Shown: positions 1 through 8,625, numbered from the stretch's first letter. The stretch: DNA of 64,000 nt from an uncultured Alphaproteobacteria bacterium (GCA_944393195.1 CALXZG010000001.1:62001-126000); one strand, 5' to 3'. Made by a program: numbers and translations. The notes: generated by a model from the letters alone, not told the origin.

Positions 1-1
1 T

Positions 2-235
2 TTGTCAGACGTGGATCGCCGCTTTTTCGGGGACACTCATCCCGTCTTGTCCCGCCGAGAGGTTTTGGAGGCTTACCTGCCATATCTGGAACAAAATCAG
101 GCTTACCTGTCCGTGATAACAACACACTTGCTCGGCCTTTTTCATGGTCAACCGAACGCCAAAGCCTATCGCCAGGCGTTAACAAGTCGTGATTTACCGA
201 CCATTAAAGCTTTTATCGCCGATTTACCCGAATAA
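2..235 (+). CDS. dusA: tRNA-dihydrouridine synthase A, C-terminal fragment
   Basis: This is the last 77 codons of a gene that begins before the window. The segment around 'HLLGLFHGQP' followed by an Ala/Tyr/Arg-rich stretch resembles the C-terminal helical, tRNA-binding domain of DusA, an FMN enzyme that reduces uridine in the tRNA D-loop. The catalytic TIM barrel is outside the window, so substrate class rests on this tail alone. The apparent TTG at the first position is only where the window cuts the gene, not its start. The next gene is convergent, 18 bp away. Confidence 0.7.
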   Translation: MSDVDRRFFGDTHPVLSRREVLEAYLPYLEQNQAYLSVITTHLLGLFHGQPNAKAYRQALTSRDLPTIKAFIADLPE

Positions 236-253
236 CCTCTCGATTGGGTTGTA

Positions 254-937
254 TCACGGTTGAATCATGCGGGAGGCTTTTCGTTGAAACGCTTTTTTGC
301 GTGCCGGTTTGGCATCGGGATTGATAATTCCCATCGATAGGATGATTTTTAATGCATCATCCACCCGTATATCCAACGGTTGCACCTCTTTTTTCGGCAG
401 ATAAATTAAAAAGCCGGAGGTCGGGTTCGGAGTCGTCGGCACATATACGCAAACAAGTGCTTCATCCGTCTTTTTTTGAATCTCGTGATACACGGGGCCG
501 GTCAGGAAAGCAATTGTCCACATTCCTTTTCGCGGATACTCGATTAAGACGGGTTGACGAAAGGCCGTATTTTTACCGCTTCCCAACAATGTTTCGAATA
601 TTTTGCGGAAAGCATTGTAAATACCCGAAATAATCGGCATGCGCACAATAATGGCCCGCCCGATTTGGACAAAAGCCTGTCCGACAAAATTGGCCGTCAT
701 CATGCCGACAAGGATTAAAAAAGCCAGTAACAAAACAACGCCGAGTCCGGGCAATCCATAGGGCAGGTACGTTTCCGGATTGTATTTTTCGGGAATTAAC
801 GCCGTCACATGATTATCGATATATAGGAATAGTTGAACGGCTAAATAAAAAGTAATTGCCACCGGTGCCGTTACTAAAATGCCTGTAAATAAATAAGTTT
901 TTAATGTTCTTTTATTTTTGGCGTTTCTTTTTTTCAT
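254..937 (-). CDS. DUF502 family inner-membrane protein
   Basis: The 227-residue product has a basic N-terminus, a hydrophobic helix at about residues 12-32 and a second at about 62-84, then a soluble C-terminal domain. The segments after the second helix ('PIISGIYNAFRKIFETL', 'PNPTSGFLIYLP') are typical of the DUF502 family, whose biochemical role is not established. The start is supported by an AAAGGA ribosome site just upstream on the minus strand. It is transcribed divergently from rplU across about 145 bp. I infer a membrane protein with a cytoplasmic or periplasmic tail and no assigned reaction. Confidence 0.75.
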   Translation of the reverse strand: MKKRNAKNKRTLKTYLFTGILVTAPVAITFYLAVQLFLYIDNHVTALIPEKYNPETYLPYGLPGLGVVLLLAFLILVGMMTANFVGQAFVQIGRAIIVRMPIISGIYNAFRKIFETLLGSGKNTAFRQPVLIEYPRKGMWTIAFLTGPVYHEIQKKTDEALVCVYVPTTPNPTSGFLIYLPKKEVQPLDIRVDDALKIILSMGIINPDAKPARKKAFQRKASRMIQP

Positions 938-1018
938 GACTTTTGGATCCTTTCGCCCCTTGAAGATAAAATAAGTTGCCCCAAATGTCCAGAAAAAAGA
1001 ATTCTTTTATTTTTTCGC

Positions 1019-1047
1019 TTGACATTGCCCGAAAAATGCTGTATAAG
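1019..1047 (+). promoter_or_regulatory. Sigma-70-type promoter of rplU-rpmA
   Basis: TTGACA at 1019-1024 and TATAAG at 1042-1047 are separated by exactly 17 bp. They lie about 37 bp upstream of the rplU start, which fits a short leader with a ribosome-binding site (AAGGGATAAG). Confidence 0.75.
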
Positions 1048-1083
1048 CATAACCCTATTTTGTATCAGTAAAGGGATAAGAAC

Positions 1084-1383
1084 ATGTTTGCAGTAATTAA
1101 AACGGGCGGAAAACAATACAAAGTTCAAAAAGACTCCGTCATTATTGTTGAAAAATTGGCGGGCGAAGCCGGCACAAAGGTTTCTTTTGATGAAGTTTTG
1201 ATGGCCGGTGATAAGGTCGGAACGCCGGTTGTGGCCGGTGCCTCCGTTTCCGGTGAAATCGTGCGTCAAACACGCGGTGAAAAGGTCATTATCTTTAAAA
1301 AGATTCGCCGTCATGGGTATAAACGGAAACAAGGTCATAAACAAGATTTGACAATCGTCAAAATCACGGATATTAAGGCCTAA
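1084..1383 (+). CDS. rplU: 50S ribosomal protein bL21
   Basis: A 99-residue protein beginning '[15 protein letters not shown]', the near-universal N-terminus of bL21, ending in the basic region with '[13 protein letters not shown]' that contacts 23S rRNA. Length matches the family. It is the first gene of the classical rplU-rpmA pair, 20 bp before rpmA, with its own strong promoter. The ORFs seen on the opposite strand are shadows of this conserved gene. Confidence 0.97.
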   Translation: MFAVIKTGGKQYKVQKDSVIIVEKLAGEAGTKVSFDEVLMAGDKVGTPVVAGASVSGEIVRQTRGEKVIIFKKIRRHGYKRKQGHKQDLTIVKITDIKA

Positions 1384-1403
1384 GGGTATAAGGAGAAAGA
1401 AAA

Positions 1404-1661
1404 ATGGCACATAAAAAAGCTGGTGGTAGCACAAGAAACGGCCGTGATTCCGAAGGACGCCGTTTGGGATTGAAAAAATCCGGTGGTCAATCCGTTATTG
1501 CGGGTAACATTATTGTCCGTCAACGCGGTACGGTGTACTGTGCGGGTGATAACGTCGGTATGGGAAAAGATCATACTTTGTTCGCAACGGCCGACGGTGT
1601 TGTGGCGTTCAAGCGGAAAAAAGACGATAAAGTTTTTGTTTCTGTCGTGGCGGGCGCTTAA
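1404..1661 (+). CDS. rpmA: 50S ribosomal protein bL27
   Basis: An 85-residue protein starting '[18 protein letters not shown]', the conserved flexible N-terminal arm of bL27 that reaches the peptidyl-transferase centre. There is no N-terminal cleavage extension of the Firmicutes type. An AAGGAGA ribosome site lies 8-14 bp upstream. It is co-transcribed with rplU and followed by an intrinsic terminator. Overlapping ORFs in other frames are shadows. Confidence 0.97.
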   Translation: MAHKKAGGSTRNGRDSEGRRLGLKKSGGQSVIAGNIIVRQRGTVYCAGDNVGMGKDHTLFATADGVVAFKRKKDDKVFVSVVAGA

Positions 1662-1681
1662 TTAACCGTTCAATGTATTAT

Positions 1682-1712
1682 AAAACCCTGCATGCGCGGG
1701 GTTTTATTTTTT
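1682..1712 (+). terminator. Intrinsic terminator of rplU-rpmA
   Basis: An inverted repeat with arms AAAACCC and GGGTTTT (1682-1705) is followed by a T-rich run. It starts 20 bp after the rpmA stop. Confidence 0.8.
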
Positions 1713-1748
1713 TGCCATTCCCTATAAAACGCCATTCTCTATAATTTT

Positions 1749-2012
1749 ACGTCATCCTTGCGTAAGCGGGAATCTTTTAACCATCCCATAAGTAATCCGT
1801 CATCCCCGACCTGATCGGGGATCTCATGACCATCTTACACTCTTTCAATTCCAACATCCGCTTGTCGGTGGCGACTTCCGCTGCCTTGGCGCGCGGTGTT
1901 TCATTGCTTTGCGCATCAAAACTTGCCACCGGCAATTTTTGATTTACGCAGTATCCCCGCACAAGCGGGGATCTTTTAACATATCACCACACAAAAAACA
2001 CCATCCGCGGCA
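1749..2012 (+). repeat. Compound palindromic repeat element, copy 1 (R1, R2, core, R3, tail)
   Basis: Three copies of a GTCATCC...GGGGATCTTTTAAC palindrome lie at 1749-1781, 1798-1830 and 1951-1980. Between the second and third is a core of about 120 bp. After the third comes a short tail containing ACAAAAAACACCATCC. The whole arrangement recurs at 22771-23000, where the core (from ATTCCAACATCCGC to TTTACGCAGTATCCCC) differs at only a few bases. The core is open on the minus strand for about 35 codons in both copies. The only upstream start there is a GTG inside the palindrome, so I do not call a gene. Confidence 0.8.
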
Positions 2013-2051
2013 TTCACACCGATTAATGATTACACGGGGGATCATGAATTT

Positions 2052-2906
2052 TTGGCTCTGACGGTGTCGGCGGTGCCACAACGGGTATGTGATCACATTT
2101 TAAAAATGGATTGGAACATGCCGGTGGAAACAGCGGTTGGGGAATTTATTGTCGAGGATGATACAACCTGTGCCGCCGGGGATAATGAAATGTTATTTGC
2201 GTTTGCGAATACGTTGGATAATTCGTTGGTACCGGGGGCAGGGGGAGACGAGAATGGGGAAAGTTGTTCGGATCACGGTGTATGGGATGGAACACAATGT
2301 GTTTGTGATGAGGGTTGGTATGGGACAACCTGCTCTTCGGATGATCCATCATTCGTATGCGATGGTCACGGAACAGTATGGTTTAGGGATTATTATTGCC
2401 TTTGCGATGCCGGATGGTATGGAGGCAATGGAAATCGGTGTAACCAATATGATGAAAATATTTGTAGTGGACACGGTGTATGGATGGGATGCGGTTGTCG
2501 ATGTGATGCTGGTTGGGGCGGATATCCTTGGTGTTCTCAAAATATAGAGGTATGTAGTGGTCATGGAACTATAAACGGATATATGGGATGTTTTTGTGAT
2601 ATAGGATGGAGTGGTACAGATTGTTCGGAAAATGTAGATAAATGTAATGGTCGTGGCTTGTTTAATGATGAGTATGGATGCTCTTGTAACGATGGTTGGT
2701 ACGGTAGCGATTGTTCATCGGATGTAGGTTCTTGTAGCGGTCATGGATACTATCAAAATGGAACTTCCTGTGTCTGTGATACCGGTTGGTATGTGGATGA
2801 CTGCTCGTCAGATATAGATCCATGTAATGGGCATGGACGTTGGTGCGGAAGTTTCTGTGATTGTGATACTGGTTGGAGTGGCGACGATTGCTTAACATCG
2901 GTTTAA
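2052..2906 (+). CDS. N-terminally truncated pilin-like protein with seven EGF-like repeats (probable pseudogene or silent copy)
   Basis: The frame is open from 1980 with no ATG; TTG 2052 is the first plausible start and has no good ribosome site. The first ~60 residues ('FLALTVSAVPQRVCDHIL', then a distal Cys) align by eye with the body of the pilin-like proteins at 20412 and 23279. The prepilin motif and membrane helix are missing: repeat-element sequence runs to about 2012 and pilin-body similarity begins right after. From residue ~73 there are seven units of about 30 residues, each of the form C-x-GHG, C-x-C-D-x-GW-x-G and a closing C, like tenascin-type EGF modules. Without a signal sequence the product should not be exported. 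Confidence 0.6.
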   Translation: MALTVSAVPQRVCDHILKMDWNMPVETAVGEFIVEDDTTCAAGDNEMLFAFANTLDNSLVPGAGGDENGESCSDHGVWDGTQCVCDEGWYGTTCSSDDPSFVCDGHGTVWFRDYYCLCDAGWYGGNGNRCNQYDENICSGHGVWMGCGCRCDAGWGGYPWCSQNIEVCSGHGTINGYMGCFCDIGWSGTDCSENVDKCNGRGLFNDEYGCSCNDGWYGSDCSSDVGSCSGHGYYQNGTSCVCDTGWYVDDCSSDIDPCNGHGRWCGSFCDCDTGWSGDDCLTSV

Positions 2907-2954
2907 CGATTGTTAGAGTTGTTCTTTTCGTGTGGTAAGAAAATAAGAATAACA

Positions 2955-2986
2955 GAACAGGGTGAAGATTGCTCTTCACCCTGTTC
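2955..2986. terminator. Strong bidirectional hairpin between convergent genes
   Basis: A perfect 14-bp stem (GAACAGGGTGAAGA and its complement) with a TTGC loop sits 49 bp after the EGF-repeat gene. The plus-strand T-tract is weak (CTTATCCCCCTTTT), so termination efficiency is uncertain. The rest of 2987-3134 holds an A/T-rich imperfect hairpin near 3078-3112 and no gene. Confidence 0.6.
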
Positions 2987-3134
2987 CTTATCCCCCTTTT
3001 ATTCCACAGAATGTCTCCCTTTATCCCGCGGAACAAGTATAATATACACCCAAAAGACGTATTGTCAAGAAAAATAATCGTATTTTTATATTTTTTTATA
3101 AAAATAATACGTATTCTCGCTTCGGTACTCTCCC

Positions 3135-3533
3135 TTAACGGTGATTCACAATTCGATGAATCCGCTCCGTCATAGCAAAAAAGCCGTTGCGGCGTGTCGG
3201 TGACAAGTGTTCTTCCAACCCCAGGTCGCGAAAAACGGCCGTAATATCCACGTTTTGAATTTCGGCGGCTGTTTTCCCGTTGATGAGGGTCAGCAAAATC
3301 GCCTCTAACCCACGAACGATATGCGCGTCACTCGTCGCGTTAAAGAAGTACTTGCCGTCCTGTTGTTTAGCCGTCATCCAAACTTGGGATAAACACCCAT
3401 CCACCTTGTTTTCCTCTGTTTTATCGGTATCCGGAAAAGGGGGAAGCGTTTCCCCCAATTCGATTAAATACCGGTACTTATCCTCCCAATCCGTCAGGTA
3501 GGAAAAATTTTCCGATAATTCTTCCGGTGTCAT
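3135..3533 (-). CDS. sufE: Cysteine desulfuration protein SufE
   Basis: The 132-residue protein has the SufE fold signature, with the sulfur-accepting cysteine in 'VDGCLSQVW' (Cys47). SufE takes persulfide from SufS and passes it to SufB in Fe-S cluster assembly. Its partner genes sufBCDS lie 30 kb away (33133-37776), so sufE is split from the operon. The start overlaps the stop of the upstream secreted-protein gene as ATGA, implying translational coupling. Length is typical. Confidence 0.93.
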   Translation of the reverse strand: MTPEELSENFSYLTDWEDKYRYLIELGETLPPFPDTDKTEENKVDGCLSQVWMTAKQQDGKYFFNATSDAHIVRGLEAILLTLINGKTAAEIQNVDITAVFRDLGLEEHLSPTRRNGFFAMTERIHRIVNHR

Positions 3534-5116
3534 GCGTTATTCCCCGCCGTTTGATCGGTTTTATCAATCGTTCCCGGAGCAACCAAACTATCCGTTTCTG
3601 CGGTTTTAATGGCTTTTCCGTTTAGGGTTATCGTGTCGTCCTGATAATGAATGACAATAACATCCGTTGTGTTTCCGGACGCATCCGTTGTCCGATCCTG
3701 CGGATTTAAATAAGGCCGTAAATCATCCAAAATTCCTCCCTTCGGCGTACAGGCAATTGTCGCTTTGGTTTGGGAGCCTTTGCCGGATTTTGCGTCCTTG
3801 CGTGCCTGCGCACATGCCGCCTGATCAACATGCGGAGCCGGCGAAATGGCATCGAAATTGACGATGGATAAACGCATGTCAATAACCGGAGATAATTCGT
3901 CTTCCGTATTTTTTTGATTTTGGACGGTTCCCGTTACGGTTATTGACGCCGTATCATTTTTAATGACAAGCGGATCAATGGTTAATATCGCCTGTTGTGT
4001 TAATTGACGAACACCGTTATCCAATTTTTCTTCCAAAGCTTGGATACGATCCGTGTCGGGGGCATCTTCTGATTCCAATCGGGACAATTCTGTTTCCTGT
4101 GTTAATAATTCTTGCAGCACAGAACGATCTATGCCGCTGATCGTTATGTGGCTTTGAATATCGGTCGGTATTAATTGGGGCGGTATCGGTAAAGCCGTAT
4201 CCAATTGCATATCCGATAAAGATACCATAACACGAATATCTTTGTCTATGGTTGATTGAACCCGGGTTGTTACAGATGCTAACGGTTGTTTCGCGCCCGA
4301 TAAAGTCATGGTGACATCGCGCGCTTCGGCAACACCTGTTACTTTATCCGCCGTTAGTGTCATTGTCGCCGAATCACCGGAAATCGCACTGGCAACCCAG
4401 CTGGCATTTTGTGACATATTTGGAACACGCAACGTAATAAACGGTAACGTTAAGACCATATCACGGATATCCGTTGATATTGCCATATCCATTTTGTCGC
4501 CCTGAATTTGGGTCAGACGATCCGACACAAATTGTTCCGATATGGCATCGAAAACGTTCGGCAGAGCAACATGGAATTTTTGCGTATTTAAAGAATATTG
4601 ACTGACTAAATTAAGGGCCGGTACCCACGTTATTTTTCCCTTAAATTGATCGGCGTTTATATCCATTGTCGGAAAGAAAGAAGAGATAATGCCTTTTAAC
4701 CGTTCCAATGTGGCCGGTTCAATATCATATTGTGCTTTTCCGTTGAAATCCCCGTTGCGTACCAATGTGAATGTTTGTTCCGGAATCGTACGTGTGACGA
4801 TTTCCGCTCCTTCTTCCGATGCTGTTTTTTCATCGGATGTTTCTAAAACCTGCGCCGAAAAAGCCGGTACCGTAACGGTAAAATGATCGCCGTCGGCAAC
4901 CGTTCGGATTTCGGAAGGGACGTTAATCCCTTGTTGCCGTAATAAAGCATGAAAAGCCGTTGTTATTTCCTCTGTCGTCGGAACCGAAACGGTTTTATCT
5001 GCCTGTTCGACGATCGTAACCGGTGCCGGTACTATGACGTTATTCGTATTCTGCGCCCCCGCTGCACACGCATAAAAAATACCGGCCGCACATCCCAATA
5101 ATAAAATCTTTTTCAT
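3530..5116 (-). CDS. Secreted periplasmic protein of unknown function
   Basis: A 528-residue protein with a cleavable-looking signal peptide ('MKKILLLGCAAGIF...', likely cut after AGA near residue 21). The cysteine there is not in a good lipobox. The mature part is Thr/Asp-rich with many alternating hydrophobic strands. A short acidic coiled-coil-like stretch lies around 345-375 ('ELSRLESEDAPDTDRIQ'). No catalytic motif is visible and I do not recognise a family; a DUF945-like repeated beta architecture is possible but unproven. It is followed by sufE with a 4-bp overlap, an odd pairing. Confidence 0.7.
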   Translation of the reverse strand: MKKILLLGCAAGIFYACAAGAQNTNNVIVPAPVTIVEQADKTVSVPTTEEITTAFHALLRQQGINVPSEIRTVADGDHFTVTVPAFSAQVLETSDEKTASEEGAEIVTRTIPEQTFTLVRNGDFNGKAQYDIEPATLERLKGIISSFFPTMDINADQFKGKITWVPALNLVSQYSLNTQKFHVALPNVFDAISEQFVSDRLTQIQGDKMDMAISTDIRDMVLTLPFITLRVPNMSQNASWVASAISGDSATMTLTADKVTGVAEARDVTMTLSGAKQPLASVTTRVQSTIDKDIRVMVSLSDMQLDTALPIPPQLIPTDIQSHITISGIDRSVLQELLTQETELSRLESEDAPDTDRIQALEEKLDNGVRQLTQQAILTIDPLVIKNDTASITVTGTVQNQKNTEDELSPVIDMRLSIVNFDAISPAPHVDQAACAQARKDAKSGKGSQTKATIACTPKGGILDDLRPYLNPQDRTTDASGNTTDVIVIHYQDDTITLNGKAIKTAETDSLVAPGTIDKTDQTAGNNA

Positions 5117-5139
5117 ACATCCTCCTTTGAATATTATTC

Positions 5140-5168
5140 ACTATCTGTCATTATTGAGGAAGAATCAA
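5140..5168 (-). promoter_or_regulatory. Candidate promoter of the secreted-protein/sufE unit
   Basis: On the minus strand TTGATT (5163-5168) and GATAGT (5140-5145) are 17 bp apart, 23 bp before the start codon. A strong AAAGGAGGA ribosome site follows. Confidence 0.5.
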
Positions 5169-5177
5169 GGTTTTTCT

Positions 5178-5205
5178 TTGTTTTTTTGAAAAAATGTGAT
5201 ATAGT
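5178..5205 (+). promoter_or_regulatory. Extended -10 promoter of birA giving a leaderless transcript
   Basis: TATAGT at 5200-5205 is preceded by TGA (extended -10), with TTGTTT at 5178-5183. The predicted transcript start falls at about 5212-5213, on the ATG at 5213. No ribosome site exists between them. Confidence 0.6.
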
Positions 5206-5212
5206 ACCCTCT

Positions 5213-5881
5213 ATGAGATGGCAAATACATCATCTGGATATGGTTGTCAGTACGAATCAAACGGCCCACTCCTTTCCTGTTAACTCGGTTATCGTCGCCC
5301 AACAACAAAGCGGCGGCCGGGGGCGGTATGGTCGTGTTTGGGAAAGTCCCAAAGGCAACCTGTATCTGTCGGTCGTTGTCGGTGATTACGAATATCAAAC
5401 GCCGTTGTTGGCTTTTGTCGCCGGTGTTGCCGTGGCCGAAGCCCTATCCGATTATCCTGTTCGTTTGAAATGGCCGAACGATGTTTTGTTGGATGGGCGA
5501 AAATTGGCCGGTATTTTGTTGGAACGGACGGATGACGGGCGGACGATTGTCGGTATCGGTGTCAATGTCGCTTCCAATCCGACACAAGGAATGTTATATG
5601 AAACGGCATCGCTTGGGGGAACCGTTTCCGTTGCGACCGTTGAGGCAAATGTTCTGTCCGCTTTGGATATGTATTTGACACAATTTGAAACGACGGGTTT
5701 TGCCGGTATTCGCGATCGATGGTTGCACTATGCGGCTGGTATCGGGAAAGAAGTGACGGTTCGTCTGCCGGATCGGCAATTGTCCGGCATTTTTCAGGAA
5801 TTCAGCCCCGAAGGGGCACTTGTTTTGGCGACCTCGGACAAAACAATTTTAATTTCAGCCGGGGATGTTTTTTTTAAGTAA
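5213..5881 (+). CDS. birA: Biotin--[acetyl-CoA-carboxylase] ligase
   Basis: This enzyme activates biotin with ATP and attaches it to the carboxylase carrier protein. The biotin-binding motif 'SGGRGRYGRVW' and the 'LKWPNDVLLDGRKLAGIL' segment of the catalytic domain are both present, followed by a C-terminal SH3-like domain. The N-terminal DNA-binding domain of E. coli BirA is absent, so it should not be a repressor. I prefer the ATG at 5213 over the one at 5186, because the -10 box lies between them; the protein is then 222 residues. It precedes rnj by 11 bp and is probably co-transcribed with it. Confidence 0.9.
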   Translation: MRWQIHHLDMVVSTNQTAHSFPVNSVIVAQQQSGGRGRYGRVWESPKGNLYLSVVVGDYEYQTPLLAFVAGVAVAEALSDYPVRLKWPNDVLLDGRKLAGILLERTDDGRTIVGIGVNVASNPTQGMLYETASLGGTVSVATVEANVLSALDMYLTQFETTGFAGIRDRWLHYAAGIGKEVTVRLPDRQLSGIFQEFSPEGALVLATSDKTILISAGDVFFK

Positions 5882-5892
5882 AGGAAAATAAT

Positions 5893-7569
5893 ATGGAAGA
5901 AAATCAAGATAATATCATCATTCCGTCGGATAATCTGGTCTTTGTCCCCTTGGGCGGGGCAACCGGTGTCGGAATGAACTTTTTTGCCTATGGTTATCAG
6001 GGGAAATGGTTGGTCGTTGATTGCGGTGTCGGCTTTCCCGGCGATGGTTTGCCGGGCGTTGATGTGTTGTTGCCGAACCCTAAATTTTTGGCGGATAAGA
6101 AAAAAGATATCGTCGGCCTGGTCATTACCCATGCCCATATCGATCATATCGGCGGTATTCAATATTTGTGGCAGGATCTGCAATGCCCGATTTACGCCAC
6201 GCCGTTTGCCAATGAATTATTGGAAGATATGTTAAGTCAGGTCGGCCTGCTTGGTCGTGCCGATTTACATGTCGTTCCCCAAGGATCGGTCATTGATCTG
6301 AATCCGTTTGAGGTTGAGTTTATCTCTATGAATCACTCCGTGCCGGAACCGAACGCCTTGGCGATTCGTACTAAGGAAGGATTGGTGGTGCATACCGGCG
6401 ATTGGAAACTTAATACCGATCCGATTTTAGGGCAGGGTACCGATGTCGCCACATTGAAAGAATTGGGAAAAGAAGGTGTCTTGGCATTGGTTTGTGATTC
6501 GACAAACGTTTTCGGTACGCAAACAAATTGTACCGAAGCCGATGTCAGAGAAACGTTAACGAACCTGGTTGCGGAATATCCCGGTCGTCAAATAGCCGTC
6601 GGTTGTTTCGCCTCCAATGTCGCCCGTGTGAAAAGTGTATATGAAGCGGCCGTTGCCAACGGTCGGGAGGTTTGCCTGATGGGACGCAGTTTGTGGCGGA
6701 TTGATGCCGCGGCACGGGCAACCGGTTATTTTAAGGATATACCTGAATTTTTATCGGAAAAAGAGGCGTTGGAACGTCCCGTCGGTTCTGTTTTGTATAT
6801 CTGTACGGGTAGCCAGGGCGAACCGCACTCGGCCTTAAATACATTGGCCGCCGTTACACCGCAAAAAAATTCGGTCTATTTCGGCCCCGATGATGTTGTT
6901 ATTTTCTCCTCCCGCGTTATTCCCGGTAATGATAAGGCTATTGCTTTGTTACAACGGAAATTGAAAGCCAAAGGCGTTAAAATTATTACGGATAAAGAAG
7001 CGCTTGTCCACGTTTCGGGACACTATGCCGGTGCCGATTTGGAACAAATGTATCAATATCTGAAACCCAAGATTGCCTTGCCCGTTCATGGTGAAGCCAT
7101 GGAATTGACCGGTCATGTGGATTTGGCTAAAAAATGGGGCGTTCCGTTTGCGTTTGCCTTGGAAGACGGGGAAGTAATCGTATTGGATGATGAACCGCAA
7201 ATTTTGGGTGAAGTTCCCGTCGGTATTTTAGCCGTTGACGGGAAACGGATTATCCGGTTGGATGCCGAAGTGATTCGGAAACGGCGTAAGATGATGGATG
7301 ACGGATCGCTTGTCATTACATTGGTGGTGGATAAGCAAGGCTTTGTCCTCGGGGAACCGCAACTGTCCACTTTCGGGTTGTTGGATGCGACAGAGGAAGA
7401 TAAAGAAAAATTGTTGCAACGGATTAAGGACAGTCTGGTTGAATTGCCGGATGAACAACGGATTTCCAATACTCAGGTGGATCAAACCGTTCGATCGGTC
7501 ATTCGTAAATTTTTGAATGAATTTTACGGGAAAAAACCGTTGATTGATGTTCACCTGATTCGTATTTAA
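5893..7569 (+). CDS. rnj: Ribonuclease J
   Basis: A 558-residue metallo-beta-lactamase/beta-CASP nuclease with 5'-3' exo- and endonuclease activity on RNA. The zinc-binding 'THAHIDHIGG' motif is at about residues 79-88. Further ligands lie in 'HSVPEPNALAI', 'HTGDWK' and 'PVHGE', with the beta-CASP segment between and a C-terminal domain. Length is typical. An AAAGGAAAAT ribosome site precedes the ATG. RNase J occurs in many alphaproteobacteria beside RNase E. It is downstream of birA, an arrangement seen in this class. Confidence 0.95.
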   Translation: MEENQDNIIIPSDNLVFVPLGGATGVGMNFFAYGYQGKWLVVDCGVGFPGDGLPGVDVLLPNPKFLADKKKDIVGLVITHAHIDHIGGIQYLWQDLQCPIYATPFANELLEDMLSQVGLLGRADLHVVPQGSVIDLNPFEVEFISMNHSVPEPNALAIRTKEGLVVHTGDWKLNTDPILGQGTDVATLKELGKEGVLALVCDSTNVFGTQTNCTEADVRETLTNLVAEYPGRQIAVGCFASNVARVKSVYEAAVANGREVCLMGRSLWRIDAAARATGYFKDIPEFLSEKEALERPVGSVLYICTGSQGEPHSALNTLAAVTPQKNSVYFGPDDVVIFSSRVIPGNDKAIALLQRKLKAKGVKIITDKEALVHVSGHYAGADLEQMYQYLKPKIALPVHGEAMELTGHVDLAKKWGVPFAFALEDGEVIVLDDEPQILGEVPVGILAVDGKRIIRLDAEVIRKRRKMMDDGSLVITLVVDKQGFVLGEPQLSTFGLLDATEEDKEKLLQRIKDSLVELPDEQRISNTQVDQTVRSVIRKFLNEFYGKKPLIDVHLIRI

Positions 7570-7586
7570 ACAAGGATACCTTGCCC

Positions 7587-8540
7587 ATGCGCCTTTTAAT
7601 TATCGGAAAGAAAAACTTTATTCGCTGGCCCGAAGCCTTGGCCGAAAACATGGCAAAGCACACTACGGTTTCTTTCTTTTGCACCAATCCCAAAACAATC
7701 GGATATGCGTGGGCAAAGTATCGGGGTGGGGTATATAAAGAAAATTATTTGCGTCGTTTATTACGCAAACGCATAAAATCATTCAAACCGGATGTCGTTT
7801 TATTCGTTTCGGGATTTTTACTGCCTCAGTTTTGGTTTGATGAGGTCGCCGCCCATCCCGGTTTAAAAAAAGCCAATTGGTGTGCCGATGCCTTTGCCGA
7901 AAAAGACAGAAAAAAGATAGATTGTCTGGATGTTGTTTTTTGTTCGGATACCGGATTTATCCCGATGGTGGAACGGTATGGTTGTCGGGCGGTTTATCTG
8001 CCGCTTTGTGTTGATGAAACGCTTTTTTCACGGTATGAGGGGACTAAAACTCTCCCGCCCTTTTTTGTCGGTACCAATAATGCGACACGAACCGAATATT
8101 TGTCCGCCGTTCGTCAAAAATGCCTGATATACGGTGCTCGTTGGGATAAATCAAAATTGCCCGGGCATGATGTTCATAATCGACGTATTCCCCAAAAACG
8201 GCAATATCACTTTGTTCAACACAGTATTGCACCGTTAAATTTGGCGTTTTCTAAGAATAATATCAACGGATTGAATTTTCGTCCGTTTGAAATCGGGGCC
8301 TGTGGTGGTTTGATTATTAACAATGCTTGTCCGGATTTGGCATTGTGCTATCGGGTCGGAAAGGAGGCCGTTTCTTACCGCACACCGCAGGAGTTCGCCG
8401 ATTTGATTGACAATATTGTCGCCCATCCGACCAAGTATGCAAAAATAGCCGAGGCGGGGTATCATCGGACGATTCGGGATCATACCTATGCCAAACGGTG
8501 TGCAACCATTCTGGCTGTTTTGCAAAAATTGCCGGACTAG
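7587..8540 (+). CDS. CgeB-like glycosyltransferase family 1 protein
   Basis: A 317-residue protein with a Rossmann-like N-terminus ('RLLIIGKKNF'). The C-terminal half ('NGLNFRPFEIGACGGLIINN', then 'EFADLIDNI') matches the 'spore maturation CgeB'-type glycosyltransferase domain. The donor sugar and acceptor are unknown; envelope glycan work is likely given the GT2 gene next door. I choose ATG 7587 over the in-frame TTG at 7581 because AAGGA is 9 bp upstream. It starts 17 bp after rnj and is probably in the same transcript. Confidence 0.75.
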   Translation: MRLLIIGKKNFIRWPEALAENMAKHTTVSFFCTNPKTIGYAWAKYRGGVYKENYLRRLLRKRIKSFKPDVVLFVSGFLLPQFWFDEVAAHPGLKKANWCADAFAEKDRKKIDCLDVVFCSDTGFIPMVERYGCRAVYLPLCVDETLFSRYEGTKTLPPFFVGTNNATRTEYLSAVRQKCLIYGARWDKSKLPGHDVHNRRIPQKRQYHFVQHSIAPLNLAFSKNNINGLNFRPFEIGACGGLIINNACPDLALCYRVGKEAVSYRTPQEFADLIDNIVAHPTKYAKIAEAGYHRTIRDHTYAKRCATILAVLQKLPD

Positions 8541-8577
8541 ATTTTGTTGTTTTCGGGGTATTCATGGAAAAAGGCTC

Positions 8578-8605
8578 TTGCTTTTTCACGAATTTTATCT
8601 ACAAT
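8578..8605 (+). promoter_or_regulatory. Candidate promoter of the GT2 gene
   Basis: TTGCTT (8578-8583) and TACAAT (8600-8605) with a 16-bp spacer, 20 bp before the ATG and just ahead of an AAAGGAG ribosome site. Confidence 0.45.
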
Positions 8606-8625
8606 AAAGGCAAAGGAGTTTCAGA

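Noticed and set aside
934-1434. 166-codon minus-strand ORF over rplU
   Set aside because: Complete antisense shadow of rplU with no family signal.
1777-1962. Short minus-strand ORF in the repeat core, with a 35-residue peptide shared with 22826-23026
   Set aside because: The only starts are in or near the palindromes (GTG inside one), there is no ribosome site, and two of the three differences I could place within the codons change the amino acid. I treat it as repeat core, not a gene.
8317-8589. Minus-strand ORF opposite the CgeB-like gene
   Set aside because: It is antisense to conserved coding sequence and has no ribosome site or recognisable product.
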